Notes: generated by a model not told the origin, from the letters alone. 64,000 nt of DNA from Cyanobacteria bacterium TGS_CYA1 (GCA_026129135.1 JAHCIQ010000001.1:496001-560000), one strand, 5' to 3'. Shown: positions 25,986 through 35,703, numbered from the stretch's first letter. Made by a program: numbers and translations.

Positions 25986-28900
25986 TGGCATCCAAATCGT
26001 TTTTAGAAGTCTTGAAAGAAAAGGTCATCATTTTCGATGGCGCCATGGGAACGTCTATTCATTCTTTGAATTTGACTCTGGACGACTATATAAATTTCGA
26101 AAACTGTCCCGAAATTCTGGTTGAAAGCAGACCTGATGCTATCAAAAAAATTCACGCATCTTTCTTTGATGTCGGCTGCGATATTGTCGAAACCGATACT
26201 TTTGGTGGCTCTCCCGTGGTGCTTGCCGAATTTGACTTACAAGACAGAGCTTATGAACTAAATAAGAAGGCAGCCGAAATCGCTTGCGAAGTTGCATCGA
26301 GTTACAAAGACAAGCCACGCTTCGTGTCAGGTTCGATTGGTCCTACTACTAAATTGCCATCGTTGGGTCATATCAGTTTTAAAGCTATGCGCGACGCTTA
26401 TGCAGAGCAAGTGCGCGGGTTGATAGATGGTGGTGTAGATTGTCTTCAATTCGAAACCGGTCAGGATTTGCTTCAAGCTAAAGCAGCGATTCTTGCCATG
26501 CTCGACACTATGAAAAAGCTTGGTAAGCGCATTCCCATCATCACTCAAGTTACAATCGAAGCACCACCAATGGGGACAATGCTAGTCGGCTCGGATATCT
26601 CCGCGGCGCTTACGACATTGCAAAATTTCGATGTAGACGTCATTGGTATTAATTGCGCCACCGGACCAAGCGAAATGCTAGATCCGGTCCGTTATTTGTG
26701 CGGCAATACATCAAGATACGTTTCTGTTCTTCCAAACGCTGGTCTGCCCGAAAATATTGGAGGCGAGACAGTATATAAACTCACTCCCGACGAGCTTGCA
26801 ACCTCTCTCAAACGTTTTGCTCTGGAAGATGGGGTCAACATAATCGGCGGATGCTGCGGTACTACTCCGGCACACTTGAAAAGAGTGGTAGAAGTCGTCG
26901 GCGAGATAGCGCCCAAAAAGCGTAATCCTCTGAATACGCCTGCAGTGGCAAGCATTTATACAAGTGTTCCCTTAGAAATTGACCAGCCGCCACTAATTGT
27001 CGGTGAGCGAACAAATACAAACGGAAGTCGTTTGTTCAAGCAACTACTCGAGAAAGACGATCTCGACGGCATGGTCAACATGGCGCGTGAGCAAGAGCAT
27101 GAAGGCGCTCACTTGTTAGACGTGTGTACCGCTTATGTGGGTCGCGATGAAGTGCGAGACATGACAATCTTCATCGAAAAATTGAATACCCAGATTCAAT
27201 TGCCACTCGTAATTGATACCACTGAGTTCAATGTGCTCGAAGAATCTTTGCAATATATAACCGGACGCCCACTGGTCAATTCTATAAATTTAGAAGACGG
27301 CGTCGAGCACATGAAGAAGAAAATCGCCCTCATAAAAAGATATGGTGCTGCCACTATCGCACTTACAATCGACGAAGCTGGAATGGCGAAAAATGCCGAT
27401 AAGAAATTAGAAGTAGCAAAACGCATTTACGATCTGGCACTCGAAGGTGGATTGAGACCCGAAGACCTTGTTTTCGACGCTCTTACCTTTACACTTTCGA
27501 CTGGTAATGATGACGACCGCCGTCTTGGACTTGAGACCTTGAATGGTATCAGTATGATCAAGGCGAAACTGCCTGGTGTCAAAACGATTCTTGGTGTATC
27601 GAATATTTCATTTGGTTTCGATCCCAAAATTCGCAAAATATTGAACTCGGTGTTTTTACATTATGCTGTCGAACACGGCTTGGATTCAGCTATCGTAAAC
27701 GCTCAAAAAATCTTGCCTTTGTTTAAAATCAGCGAAGAAGAACGCGAGTTTCACCGCAAATTGATTTTCGACGAGCGTACACCTGATTACGATCCGTTAT
27801 TCGCTTTGCTCGATTATTACAAGAGCCAGGAAAAAACAAGCACTAAATCAGTCGAAGATACTTCTGCCAAAAGTATCGAAGATGTGCTCAAGCAGCGCAT
27901 AATCAATGGCAATAGAGTTAACCTGGAAAAGGATCTGGACATCGCTCTGGCTAAATACAAACCTCTAGATATCATCAACGACATTTTGCTCGATGGTATG
28001 AAAGTAGTAGGCGATTTATTTGGCGCGGGCAAAATGCAATTGCCATTCGTTTTACAATCGGCTGAGACCATGAAAGCTTGTGTTCGATATTTAGAACCTT
28101 TCATGGAAAAATCAGAAGGCAGCACGCGCGGAACCATGGTTTTAGCCACTGTCAAAGGTGATGTGCATGATATTGGCAAAAACCTGGTTGATATCATTCT
28201 TTCCAACAATGGCTATAAAGTTCACAACCTTGGAATCAAACAACCAATCGAAAATATCATCGCTTCTGCAGTCGAGCACAAAGCCGACTGTATTGGTATG
28301 AGTGGACTGCTTGTAAAATCGACCGTGATAATGAAAGAAAATCTGTCTGTAATGAACGACAGGTCTATTTCCACGCCGGTAATTCTTGGCGGTGCTGCAC
28401 TCACCAGGCGTTATGTAGAAGAAGACTGTCGATCGGTTTATAAAGGTAATTTGTTTTATGGTGCCGATGCTTTCGACGATCTCAAAATCATGGAAGCTTT
28501 GTTCAAACTGCGCGAACAAGGCAAAAAAGACATTGATATAAACGATGTCTATGCTTTGACCGGTCATGAAAAAGCCGCCCAAACAAATAAAGCACCACGT
28601 CTTGAGTTGAGTCTAGATTCTGACTCCAAAGCCGATTCAGAGGAAGACAGACTAGCCGATGGACCGCCTGAATCTGATGACGAAGTTTCACTTTCCGAAA
28701 ATAATGGACGAGCAGAAGCAGTTAAAAGATTGCCAAAGAGCCAGATTCCAGAGCCGCCTTTCTGGGGCACAAAAGTTCTGGAAGATATTTCGCTCGAAGA
28801 TGTATTTGCGCATGTCAACAAAAACGTACTAATTCGCGGTCAATGGCGAGTGCGTCAGGGTTCTATGACCAATAGCGAATATAACGAGATGCTCGAAGAG

Positions 28901-29551
28901 AAAGTGCTTCCAGAGCTCGAAGAACTTAAAAAGCGCTGCAAGGATGAGGGCTTGCTTTTGCCAAAAGCAGTCTATGGATATTTCCCCTGTAGATCTGAAG
29001 GTAACGACCTCATAATCTACAAAAATGATATGAAGACTGAGCGATTGCGCTTTACTTTCCCTCGCCAAGACCACGGTCAAAAACTTTGTATCTCCGATTT
29101 CTTTAGTGATGAAGAACCAGATGTGGTGGCAATGCAAATTGCTACTGTCGGTCGAAAAGCTTCAAAGTATTCAAAAGAATTATTTGAAAACGACAAATAC
29201 ACTGACTATCTCTATTTCCATGGTTTGTCAGTCGAATCTGCCGAAGGCGCAGCCGAAGTAGTACACAAACGCATAAGACAAGAGCTTGGATTTGGCGATG
29301 AAGACGCTAAAGAAATTGAGAAATTGTTTCAGCAAGGATACAGGGGCACCAGATATAGTTTCGGTTATCCAGCCTGCCCCAGTCTTGAAGACCAGGCACT
29401 TTTATTCGAATTGCTTGACCCGGGTCGTATCGCTGTCGATTTGACCGAAGAGTTCCAGCTCGTTCCAGAGCAGAGTACATCTGCAATTGTTGTGCATCAT
29501 CCTCAAGCAAAATATTTTAACATCAAAGGCAAGAAAGCCGTCGTTACTTAA
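25985..29551 (+). CDS. metH: Cobalamin-dependent methionine synthase
   Basis: 1188 residues, full length with four modules. Homocysteine domain (about 10-320): zinc Cys in GINCATG near 222 and GGCCGTT near 288. Pterin (methyltetrahydrofolate) domain about 335-600: VGERTNTNGSRLF. B12-binding region about 640-890 with DVHDIGKNLV near 724, whose His ligates cobalt. C-terminal AdoMet reactivation domain about 930-1188 with RYSFGYPACPS near 1122. It methylates homocysteine to methionine. A charged linker rich in Ser/Asp/Glu (about 860-915) precedes the activation domain. No cobalamin or SAM riboswitch was recognised upstream. Confidence 0.97.
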   Translation: MASKSFLEVLKEKVIIFDGAMGTSIHSLNLTLDDYINFENCPEILVESRPDAIKKIHASFFDVGCDIVETDTFGGSPVVLAEFDLQDRAYELNKKAAEIACEVASSYKDKPRFVSGSIGPTTKLPSLGHISFKAMRDAYAEQVRGLIDGGVDCLQFETGQDLLQAKAAILAMLDTMKKLGKRIPIITQVTIEAPPMGTMLVGSDISAALTTLQNFDVDVIGINCATGPSEMLDPVRYLCGNTSRYVSVLPNAGLPENIGGETVYKLTPDELATSLKRFALEDGVNIIGGCCGTTPAHLKRVVEVVGEIAPKKRNPLNTPAVASIYTSVPLEIDQPPLIVGERTNTNGSRLFKQLLEKDDLDGMVNMAREQEHEGAHLLDVCTAYVGRDEVRDMTIFIEKLNTQIQLPLVIDTTEFNVLEESLQYITGRPLVNSINLEDGVEHMKKKIALIKRYGAATIALTIDEAGMAKNADKKLEVAKRIYDLALEGGLRPEDLVFDALTFTLSTGNDDDRRLGLETLNGISMIKAKLPGVKTILGVSNISFGFDPKIRKILNSVFLHYAVEHGLDSAIVNAQKILPLFKISEEEREFHRKLIFDERTPDYDPLFALLDYYKSQEKTSTKSVEDTSAKSIEDVLKQRIINGNRVNLEKDLDIALAKYKPLDIINDILLDGMKVVGDLFGAGKMQLPFVLQSAETMKACVRYLEPFMEKSEGSTRGTMVLATVKGDVHDIGKNLVDIILSNNGYKVHNLGIKQPIENIIASAVEHKADCIGMSGLLVKSTVIMKENLSVMNDRSISTPVILGGAALTRRYVEEDCRSVYKGNLFYGADAFDDLKIMEALFKLREQGKKDIDINDVYALTGHEKAAQTNKAPRLELSLDSDSKADSEEDRLADGPPESDDEVSLSENNGRAEAVKRLPKSQIPEPPFWGTKVLEDISLEDVFAHVNKNVLIRGQWRVRQGSMTNSEYNEMLEEKVLPELEELKKRCKDEGLLLPKAVYGYFPCRSEGNDLIIYKNDMKTERLRFTFPRQDHGQKLCISDFFSDEEPDVVAMQIATVGRKASKYSKELFENDKYTDYLYFHGLSVESAEGAAEVVHKRIRQELGFGDEDAKEIEKLFQQGYRGTRYSFGYPACPSLEDQALLFELLDPGRIAVDLTEEFQLVPEQSTSAIVVHHPQAKYFNIKGKKAVVT

Positions 29552-29570
29552 AAAAACGGAACAGTAAAAT

Positions 29571-30971
29571 ATGGTTATTGACAAAAACAAGAGGTTGGTC
29601 AAGCTTGGAGCTGAGGCTCTTGCGACAGCGCTCCTTGATCTAGCCAATTACAATAGTGATGCGGAAGCTGTGGTTGAGCGGTTATTGGCCAGCCCTAAAG
29701 ATAACGCGAAGACCTTTAAGAAAAGGCTGTCGAGTTTTAAGCGTCGACGCAGTTTCATTTCGTGGGGCGAGTCGGGCGCGTATGCGCGCGATTTGGCTAG
29801 TATGTTAAAGGCGCTAGAAGCATCGGAATCGGATCCAAAAGCAGGTGTCCAATCAGTTGCAGAGTTTTTTGAAGCAGACGAACAAATTTTTGCTCAATGC
29901 GACGATTCAAATGGTAGCGTTGGAGATGTATTCAGATTCGAAGCCGCAGAATTATTTGTTTCGTATGGCTCTCGCTGTGACGATAAAGATTGGCTTTTAG
30001 AGCTAGTTCTTACTATTAACGAAAAAGATAATTATGGTGTGCGCGATGTGTTGTTTCAAAAGATGTCACAGTTTTTACCAGAATCAATAATTCGTCAAGC
30101 TATAGATCGTCTGTGGATTCTGGCGAGTTCTCAGACGGATAAATACAAGGGAAGGCATTGGCTATTCGCAATAGAAGAGCTATCTAAGCAGATTAAAGAT
30201 CCTCAACTACTGGAAAAAGTTTGTCGTGCGCAATCTGATGGTGAACTTCCTATTGCTTCGATTATTGACATAGCAAAATTGTACTTCCAATGCGACGAAT
30301 TGGCCTCGGCGCTTTTGTGGGTTGAGAAAATTCCTTTGAATAAAACCTATATGGAGTGTGAGCGCGACGATCTCTTAATCGCTATCTACCAAAAGCAAGG
30401 CAACTCGAAAAAACTAATTGAGATTGCATGGCGAGTGTTCAGGCGTGATCGCAACGTAGACTCTCTAGAAGTTTTATTGAGTGCGGTGGGCAGAGAGAAA
30501 CGTTCAAGCATTGTTGAAGAGGAAGCCAAATCAATCTTGAAAGCCAAAGAATTTGATTCAGGTGATGCTGGTTTCTTAATCGAAACTGGCCGAATTGATG
30601 ATGCTGAGACATACATTATCGAGCATTCAAAACAGTTAAACGGCGATTTTTACTCAAGCCTTTTGGAGATTGCAAAGGCAATGTTGAAGCACGATCGATT
30701 GGTAGCAGCAAGTGTAATTTACAGAGCATTGCTCGATTCCATTTTGGCAAGAGCGAAGTCAATGTATTATCATCACGGCATAGCTTACTTAAAAAAACTC
30801 GATTCATTAGCGCAAAAAATTCAGAATTGGAAATCGGTTGACTCTCATTCTCAATACTTTGCAACTTTGCAACAAAAGCATAAACTCAAATCTAGCTTCT
30901 GGTCGCAGTTTAATCCGCAAGCAGTCCCACCCAAGGCGAGAGATAAAGTAAAGCCCGCGAGGTCAAACTGA
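29571..30971 (+). CDS. DUF6880 family protein
   Basis: 466 residues. The N-terminal half resembles the DUF6880 family: an LGAEALATALLDLA-type start, then KRRRSFISWGESGAYARDL and FFEADEQIFAQCDDSNGSVGDVF. The remainder is helical, repeat-like (ARM/TPR-like) sequence. No enzyme motif, signal peptide or membrane segment is seen. No function is established for this family. It starts 20 bp after metH, but its content is unlike the met genes. Its stop overlaps the higA stop on the other strand by 9 bp, and it borders the two toxin-antitoxin modules. Confidence 0.75.
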   Translation: MVIDKNKRLVKLGAEALATALLDLANYNSDAEAVVERLLASPKDNAKTFKKRLSSFKRRRSFISWGESGAYARDLASMLKALEASESDPKAGVQSVAEFFEADEQIFAQCDDSNGSVGDVFRFEAAELFVSYGSRCDDKDWLLELVLTINEKDNYGVRDVLFQKMSQFLPESIIRQAIDRLWILASSQTDKYKGRHWLFAIEELSKQIKDPQLLEKVCRAQSDGELPIASIIDIAKLYFQCDELASALLWVEKIPLNKTYMECERDDLLIAIYQKQGNSKKLIEIAWRVFRRDRNVDSLEVLLSAVGREKRSSIVEEEAKSILKAKEFDSGDAGFLIETGRIDDAETYIIEHSKQLNGDFYSSLLEIAKAMLKHDRLVAASVIYRALLDSILARAKSMYYHHGIAYLKKLDSLAQKIQNWKSVDSHSQYFATLQQKHKLKSSFWSQFNPQAVPPKARDKVKPARSN

Positions 30972-31382
30972 GGCTAATTTTCTGGATGATTCAAATACAT
31001 AAGCATCAAGCTTGAATCGTTTAGCCAGCTTTTGACGCGCTTCTTTAGGCAGCCCTCGCCGACCCTTGAGGTAATCATTCAAGTTTTGTTTCGAAACGCC
31101 GGCAATTTCGGCGGCCTCGGTCTGCGTCATTTTGTGTTCATTGAGCAAATATTCAAGTACCTCAAAGCCGGTTACACTGTCAAAGAAGTCGCCAACTAGC
31201 TTGCTTTCATAAGTCTGAATTAGTTGGATCAAAACTTTTGCGTAGCCTACTTCAACGGGCGAAAGTTCTCCATCGCGGTGAGTCAAGCGAAGAATCATAT
31301 CCTTCGCGGCTTTGTGCTCATCTTTGTTCGTGATTGGAAGTAGAGGCAGTTGTTTTACCAGTTCCATGTATTTTGCATCCAT
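30963..31382 (-). CDS. higA: HigA-type antitoxin, XRE-family HTH
   Basis: 139 residues. The N-terminal part (about 1-70) is helical and likely holds the toxin-binding surface. The C-terminal part is a Cro/CI helix-turn-helix: KMTQTEAAEIAGVSKQNLND, about 83-102, followed by YLKGRRGLP. It follows the toxin gene by 28 bp on the same strand. Toxin before antitoxin is the HigBA order. The pair would repress its own promoter through the 18-bp inverted repeat at 31738-31755. Confidence 0.88.
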   Translation of the reverse strand: MDAKYMELVKQLPLLPITNKDEHKAAKDMILRLTHRDGELSPVEVGYAKVLIQLIQTYESKLVGDFFDSVTGFEVLEYLLNEHKMTQTEAAEIAGVSKQNLNDYLKGRRGLPKEARQKLAKRFKLDAYVFESSRKLASV

Positions 31383-31410
31383 GATTTCGTCTCTGTTTTG
31401 TTTTTGTTAT

Positions 31411-31704
31411 CTAGCGAGAGTTCAGTTTCTTCTTATCGTAATCCGCATGGGTCATGAAATCTAGGACAGTGACCACACCTAATTGAAATGAAATGGCGGT
31501 TAAAAGCCTAGAATTGTTTCCTCTAATGTCAAAACAATACTGGTTTTCTGGAATATAGTCTGTTGCCGGAAATGTTGCTTTTACGTCCTGAAGGGACTTC
31601 CATTGAGCCGTCTTAGTTAACGTGAGCCAGAGATCTAGTCCTGGACGAACATTTGAGTACTTCTTAGCGAACTGCTTAAGGTTGTCTTTTCCGACTAACT
31701 CCAC
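31411..31704 (-). CDS. higB: HigB-type mRNA interferase toxin
   Basis: 97 residues from a GTG start with AAGGG 6 bp upstream. It matches the HigB_toxin (RelE-fold) family, with the characteristic middle WKSLQDVKATFPATDYI and end TVLDFMTHADYDK. Members cleave mRNA, usually at the ribosome, when not neutralised by HigA. His and Asp/Lys residues typical of the C-terminal active end are present (THADYDKKK). Its strong promoter and operator lie immediately upstream. It pairs with the downstream HTH antitoxin. Confidence 0.88.
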   Translation of the reverse strand: MELVGKDNLKQFAKKYSNVRPGLDLWLTLTKTAQWKSLQDVKATFPATDYIPENQYCFDIRGNNSRLLTAISFQLGVVTVLDFMTHADYDKKKLNSR

Positions 31705-31734
31705 TTCGGACCCTTGTTTTCGGTGGCAACATTT

Positions 31735-31763
31735 AGTGTACTCAATTTTGAGTACAATATCAA
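31735..31763 (-). promoter_or_regulatory. higBA promoter with embedded operator
   Basis: On the minus strand, -35 TTGATA (31763-31758) and -10 TACACT (31740-31735) are 17 bp apart. Arms GTACTCAA and TTGAGTAC (31738-31755) form an 18-bp inverted repeat across the spacer and -10, broken only at the 2-base centre. This is the expected layout for autorepression by the HigA helix-turn-helix protein. The predicted start of transcription is about 24 nt before higB. Confidence 0.75.
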
Positions 31764-31854
31764 GTTAGTCTTGTAGAAAATTACAGCTGGTGCTCAAGTA
31801 CAGTTTTTGATTTGCGCTATTTGTCATAACCGAAATTTGTTGCTCCTTAGGCTC

Positions 31855-31893
31855 TTGACGTGCTCCAATGAAGGCATTATAATGCCTTCATTG
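31855..31893 (+). promoter_or_regulatory. vapBC promoter with perfect palindromic operator
   Basis: -35 TTGACG (31855-31860) and -10 TATAAT (31878-31883) are spaced 17 bp apart. The -10 sits at the exact centre of a perfect 28-bp palindrome, 31866-31893, whose arms begin CAATGAAGGCATTA. A ribbon-helix-helix antitoxin dimer or VapBC complex bound here would block RNA polymerase directly. The vapB ATG is 24 bp downstream of the palindrome. Confidence 0.8.
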
Positions 31894-31916
31894 ACATTAA
31901 AATTTGCAGGCATATC

Positions 31917-32168
31917 ATGAAACAAATCACGATTAGAGGTGTTCCACAAGAAATTGCCAATGCCTTGGTGAAAGAAAAGAAAAGACGAGGAACGTCTTTA
32001 AATCAAACTATTCTAGATCTATTGGGTCAACATTTTGGAATTAGCAACGATTCTTTGTTTGACAATGGCTTGTCGAAATTGGCAGGAACTTGGAGTAAGG
32101 CTGATCTAAGGGAATTCGAGAAGAATACTTCAATTTTTAATGCAATTGATCAGGAAGTCTGGAAATGA
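31917..32168 (+). CDS. vapB: VapB/FitA-type ribbon-helix-helix antitoxin
   Basis: 83 residues. The N-terminal ribbon-helix-helix DNA-binding region is KQITIRGVPQEIANALVKEK, then GTSLNQTILDLLGQHFG (about 2-45), as in FitA/Arc-type antitoxins. The C-terminal segment (about 50-83, with LAGTWSKADLREFEKNT) is the likely toxin-neutralising tail. The stop overlaps the toxin start by 4 bp (32165-32168), a typical coupled antitoxin-toxin pair. Expression is likely autoregulated at the palindrome upstream. Confidence 0.88.
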   Translation: MKQITIRGVPQEIANALVKEKKRRGTSLNQTILDLLGQHFGISNDSLFDNGLSKLAGTWSKADLREFEKNTSIFNAIDQEVWK

Positions 32169-32566
32169 GTAACCTGTGTATTGACACTTCAGCTTACAGT
32201 CATTTCAAAGCTGGTGATTCTCAGGCAGCCAAATTGATTTCTCAGTCTAGAAATGTAGGAATTCCAGCTATAGTGCTTGGCGAGTTGAGAGCAGGATTTC
32301 TTATGGGAAATCGTGCAGCTAAGAATGAACAGGAACTGAATATGTTCATTTCGAATCCTGTAGTCAAAGTTATGGATGTGGATGAAGAAGCTTCGCGTAT
32401 TTATGCCGAGTTAGTTGTTGAGTTAAAAGCCGCGGGCACACCAATACCAACCAACGACATTTGGATTGCTGCCTTGTCTCTTCGTGATGGGGCTTCGATT
32501 CTTACTTTCGATAAACATTTTGAGCTTATAAAACGAGTTGGAGTATACTTACTCAAAGTGAACTAA
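32165..32566 (+). CDS. vapC: VapC-type PIN-domain ribonuclease toxin
   Basis: 133 residues, the usual size. PIN active-site acids are visible: Asp in [11 protein letters not shown] (about 7), Glu in LGELRAGF (about 40), Asp in [11 protein letters not shown] (about 98) and Asp in [11 protein letters not shown] (about 116). VapC toxins are Mg-dependent endoribonucleases that usually cut tRNA or rRNA and are held inactive by VapB. It overlaps vapB by 4 bp. The RecD2-like gene begins 18 bp later, so it may be read from the same promoter. Confidence 0.9.
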   Translation: MSNLCIDTSAYSHFKAGDSQAAKLISQSRNVGIPAIVLGELRAGFLMGNRAAKNEQELNMFISNPVVKVMDVDEEASRIYAELVVELKAAGTPIPTNDIWIAALSLRDGASILTFDKHFELIKRVGVYLLKVN

Positions 32567-32583
32567 GCAGGTTTCGTTCTTGC

Positions 32584-34782
32584 ATGAAAAGTTTGCCCAT
32601 CAGCAAATCGGACGAACTCGAATCACTTAGTGGTTCGGTGGAGAGGGTCACGTATTTTAGCGAAGAGAGTGGCTTTTGCGTTTTAAAAGTAAAGGTTCGC
32701 GGACAGAAAGATTTGATTACTGTGACTGGTAGTGCAGCATCGGTAAGTCCAGGCGAATATATAGACTGTCAAGGAACTTGGTTCAACGATAAGAATTACG
32801 GTCTTCAGTTTAAAGCGAAGCGATTGAGTGTGGTGCTTCCAAGTACTCTTGAAGGCATTGAAAAATATTTGGGTTCTGGCATGATCAAGGGCATAGGTCC
32901 CCATTTTGCTAAAAAACTTATCAAAGCCTTTGCTGAAAATGTTTTTGATGTTATCGAACAAACCCCAGAAAAACTCCTGGAACTACCTGGCATAGGCAGA
33001 AAGCGAATGGAGCGGGTCGTTGGTGCCTGGGCTGACCAAAAAGTTATCAGAGAGATTATGGTTTTTCTGCAATCATATGGTGTCGGCACTTCGCGCGCTG
33101 TGCGTATTTTCAAAACCTATGGCAACGATTCCATTGCAAAAGTTTCGGAGAATCCTTACCGGTTGGCTCTTGATATTAGAGGCATAGGTTTTAAAACTGC
33201 TGATGTTATTGCTATGAATCTAGGAATTGAGAAACATTCGCCTATTAGAGCCCAAGCTGGAGTTCGTCATGCATTGCAGGAATTGGCGGAGGATGGTCAT
33301 TGTGCTTGTGAGAAGGAAAGACTTTCTCAGATTGCTGGAGCGCTTTTGGAAATAGATCAAGAAATTTGTCGCACCGCCATTAGTGCTGAAATAGAACTAG
33401 GGAATCTTATCTGTGAGGAAGTAAATGAAAAGAGTTTGGTTTATCTTGCTGCACTCTATAGAGCAGAGTCAGCTGTGGCGAATCATTTGTTGCGTTTAAG
33501 AGACGGAGATGCACCCTGGTCTAAAGTCGATGCTCTCAAAGCAATTTCTTGGGTGGAGACTAAAGAACAAATTGAGCTTTCGCCATCGCAAAAAGAAGCG
33601 GTAAAGAAAGCGCTCATTTCCAAAGTGCTCGTAATAACAGGTGGTCCTGGAGTTGGAAAAACTACGCTTGTGAATAGCGTTTTGAAGATTATCCGGGCAA
33701 AGAAAGCTCAGGTGGTATTGAGCGCCCCAACTGGTCGTGCAGCAAAAAGACTTTCTGAGTCTACTGGACTTGAGGCAAAAACTATTCACCGATTGTTGGA
33801 GTTTGACCCGAAAGAGTACCAATTTAAAAGAAACAAAGACAATCCACTGGATACAGATTTGCTTGTGGTGGATGAAGCTTCGATGATTGATGTGGTGCTC
33901 ATGAACCAATTGCTTCGTGCTGTTGAGAATCACAGTTCGGTCCTATTAGTTGGTGATGTCGATCAGTTGCCTTCGGTAGGACCAGGTTCTGTATTAGCGG
34001 ATATTATTGATTCTGAGCAAATTCCCGTAGTGCGATTAACTGAAATATTTAGGCAGGCTGCAAGTTCTAAAATCATAGTTAACGCTCATCGAATAAATGA
34101 AGGAAAAATGCCACTCAAGAGCGAAGTTGCCGGTGACCTGACTGATTTTTATTTCATAGAGGCCAAGACTCCTGAAGAAATAAACGATAAGCTTATGCAT
34201 GTCATAAAAGACCGCATTCCCAGTCGGTTTAAGTTTGATCCTGTAAGGGATGTTCAAGTCTTGACACCTATGAATCGTGGAGGATTGGGAAGTCGCTCTT
34301 TGAATATAGAGTTGCAAAAACTACTCAATACTAATGACTCGCCTAAGCTAATAAAATATGGCACCACTTTTGGTGTGGGAGATAAAGTGATTCAGACCGT
34401 CAATAACTATGACAAAGAAGTATTCAATGGAGATATTGGTACTATATGTAGTATCGACGTTGAAGAGTCACAATTACAGATTGAGTTTGATGGTCGTAAA
34501 GTTGAATATGAATCACATGAATTGGATGAGGTTTCGCTTGCGTATGCAGCTTCAATTCATAAGTCGCAGGGCTCTGAATATCCTGCTGTTGTTATACCTT
34601 TAGCCACTCAACATTATATGATGCTTGAGCGTAATCTAGTATATACAGCTGTTACGAGAGGACGAAAATTGGTAGTAATAATTGGACAGACCAATGCACT
34701 TGCGATGGCGGTGAAAAACAAGAAAGCTACTAAACGAGTCACTGCTTTAGTCGAACGTCTAAAAAAGAGTACTGAATCATGA
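32584..34782 (+). CDS. RecD2-type SF1B DNA helicase
   Basis: 732 residues. Layout: N-terminal OB-like domain ([20 protein letters not shown]), helix-hairpin-helix region (about 85-210: [12 protein letters not shown]), then the helicase core. Walker A is GGPGVGKTT near 356-364, Walker [12 protein letters not shown] near 430, and motif [11 protein letters not shown] near 465. The C-terminal 2B/UvrD-C part has [20 protein letters not shown] near 655. RecD2 enzymes are 5'-3' helicases working without RecBC, linked to repair. The 4-bp ATGA overlap (34779-34782) couples it to the next gene. The VapC gene ends 18 bp upstream. Confidence 0.9.
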   Translation: MKSLPISKSDELESLSGSVERVTYFSEESGFCVLKVKVRGQKDLITVTGSAASVSPGEYIDCQGTWFNDKNYGLQFKAKRLSVVLPSTLEGIEKYLGSGMIKGIGPHFAKKLIKAFAENVFDVIEQTPEKLLELPGIGRKRMERVVGAWADQKVIREIMVFLQSYGVGTSRAVRIFKTYGNDSIAKVSENPYRLALDIRGIGFKTADVIAMNLGIEKHSPIRAQAGVRHALQELAEDGHCACEKERLSQIAGALLEIDQEICRTAISAEIELGNLICEEVNEKSLVYLAALYRAESAVANHLLRLRDGDAPWSKVDALKAISWVETKEQIELSPSQKEAVKKALISKVLVITGGPGVGKTTLVNSVLKIIRAKKAQVVLSAPTGRAAKRLSESTGLEAKTIHRLLEFDPKEYQFKRNKDNPLDTDLLVVDEASMIDVVLMNQLLRAVENHSSVLLVGDVDQLPSVGPGSVLADIIDSEQIPVVRLTEIFRQAASSKIIVNAHRINEGKMPLKSEVAGDLTDFYFIEAKTPEEINDKLMHVIKDRIPSRFKFDPVRDVQVLTPMNRGGLGSRSLNIELQKLLNTNDSPKLIKYGTTFGVGDKVIQTVNNYDKEVFNGDIGTICSIDVEESQLQIEFDGRKVEYESHELDEVSLAYAASIHKSQGSEYPAVVIPLATQHYMMLERNLVYTAVTRGRKLVVIIGQTNALAMAVKNKKATKRVTALVERLKKSTES

Positions 34783-35459
34783 AAGTTGCCAAAATCGATA
34801 ACCATCAAATTGCATTCGAGACAGGTTTTGCACCGCATCACATCGTTTTTGCCTTAATAGTAATTTCTTGTGGTGTTTTTCTTTTTCAAGTAAGTGAGAT
34901 ATCTTTTGGGTTACGAATTGCGGCGATTGCATTTTCGTTTGTATTTGCAATCTTTCTTGTAAGTCATAGAAGTCGCATGGTATTTGACTCTAATAAACAG
35001 GAAGTGACAATCAGTGAAGGAAGGCTTGTACAGAGTCTGAAAGCTTCAATCCCTTTTTCTGAAATCAAGTCAATTATATTTGAGAAGTCTAGACTGAATA
35101 ACGATGGATTTGGTCGCTATATTTTAAGACTTGAGAATCGCGAAATTCCTTTTTCTTCAAGCTCACACAAAGTCGGTTCAGATATACGATTAGAAATAAA
35201 GAAATTGATTTCGTTGATTGGGTGTGAAGAAATAGTCATTGAAAAAAGAATGAGTAGTACCAATCGAATCAATCAGTCTAGTCAGGCTATCCAGACTTTC
35301 GATTTTAGTAACGTCGATCCGGAGGTTATTGAGTTAATTCGACGTAAGCGACTTATAGACGCTATCAAACTTGTTCGAGACCAAACCGGATATGGGCTCA
35401 AAGATTCTAAGGAATTGGTTGAAGAAATACAAAGGAGGCTTAATAGTGGGAGCCTCTAA
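34779..35459 (+). CDS. Membrane protein with L7/L12 C-terminal-like domain
   Basis: 226 residues. Two membrane helices lie near 20-40 and 44-64 ([18 protein letters not shown] and [19 protein letters not shown]). A beta-rich cytosolic segment follows (about 70-150, PH-like: [20 protein letters not shown]). The C-terminal 45 residues, including [20 protein letters not shown] then SKELVEEIQ, resemble the C-terminal domain of ribosomal protein L7/L12, where a similar VIKxVRxxTGLGLKEAKxLVE segment binds translation factors. This domain is also found in some membrane proteins of unknown role. The start overlaps recD2 by 4 bp. Confidence 0.7.
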   Translation: MKVAKIDNHQIAFETGFAPHHIVFALIVISCGVFLFQVSEISFGLRIAAIAFSFVFAIFLVSHRSRMVFDSNKQEVTISEGRLVQSLKASIPFSEIKSIIFEKSRLNNDGFGRYILRLENREIPFSSSSHKVGSDIRLEIKKLISLIGCEEIVIEKRMSSTNRINQSSQAIQTFDFSNVDPEVIELIRRKRLIDAIKLVRDQTGYGLKDSKELVEEIQRRLNSGSL

Positions 35460-35475
35460 ATTCTAAGGAGATATC

Positions 35476-35703
35476 ATGCCGCACATCATTGTCAAACTGT
35501 GGCCCGGAAGTTCAGAAGAGCAAAAGACTTTATTAGCTCAGCGCATCGTGCAGGAAGGTGCTGAAATACTCAATAAAGGCGTTGACTATTTTTCGGTAGC
35601 ATTTGAAGAAATCAGTCCCGAAGAATGGGCCGAGAAAGTGTATAAGCCAGAAATCGATAAAAATATGTCAAAGCTTTATAAAAAGCCGGGCTACAAAATG
35701 TAG
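35476..35703 (+). CDS. 4-oxalocrotonate tautomerase family protein
   Basis: 75 residues. The start MPHIIVKLWPG places Pro right after the initiator Met, where removal of Met exposes the catalytic N-terminal Pro of the tautomerase superfamily. The length (about 62-75) and pattern SSEEQKTLLAQRIVQEGAEI, then DYFSVAFEEISPEEWAEKVY fit the family. These enzymes tautomerise or dehalogenate unsaturated keto acids; the substrate here is unknown. An AAGGAGATATC ribosome-binding site precedes the ATG closely. A 6-bp hairpin, TCATCC-TCAA-GGATGA, at 35717-35732 follows the stop. Confidence 0.85.
   Translation: MPHIIVKLWPGSSEEQKTLLAQRIVQEGAEILNKGVDYFSVAFEEISPEEWAEKVYKPEIDKNMSKLYKKPGYKM

Noticed and set aside
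28142-28582. Minus-strand open frame of 146 codons
   Set aside because: Antisense to the conserved B12-binding region of metH; no supporting start site or motif.
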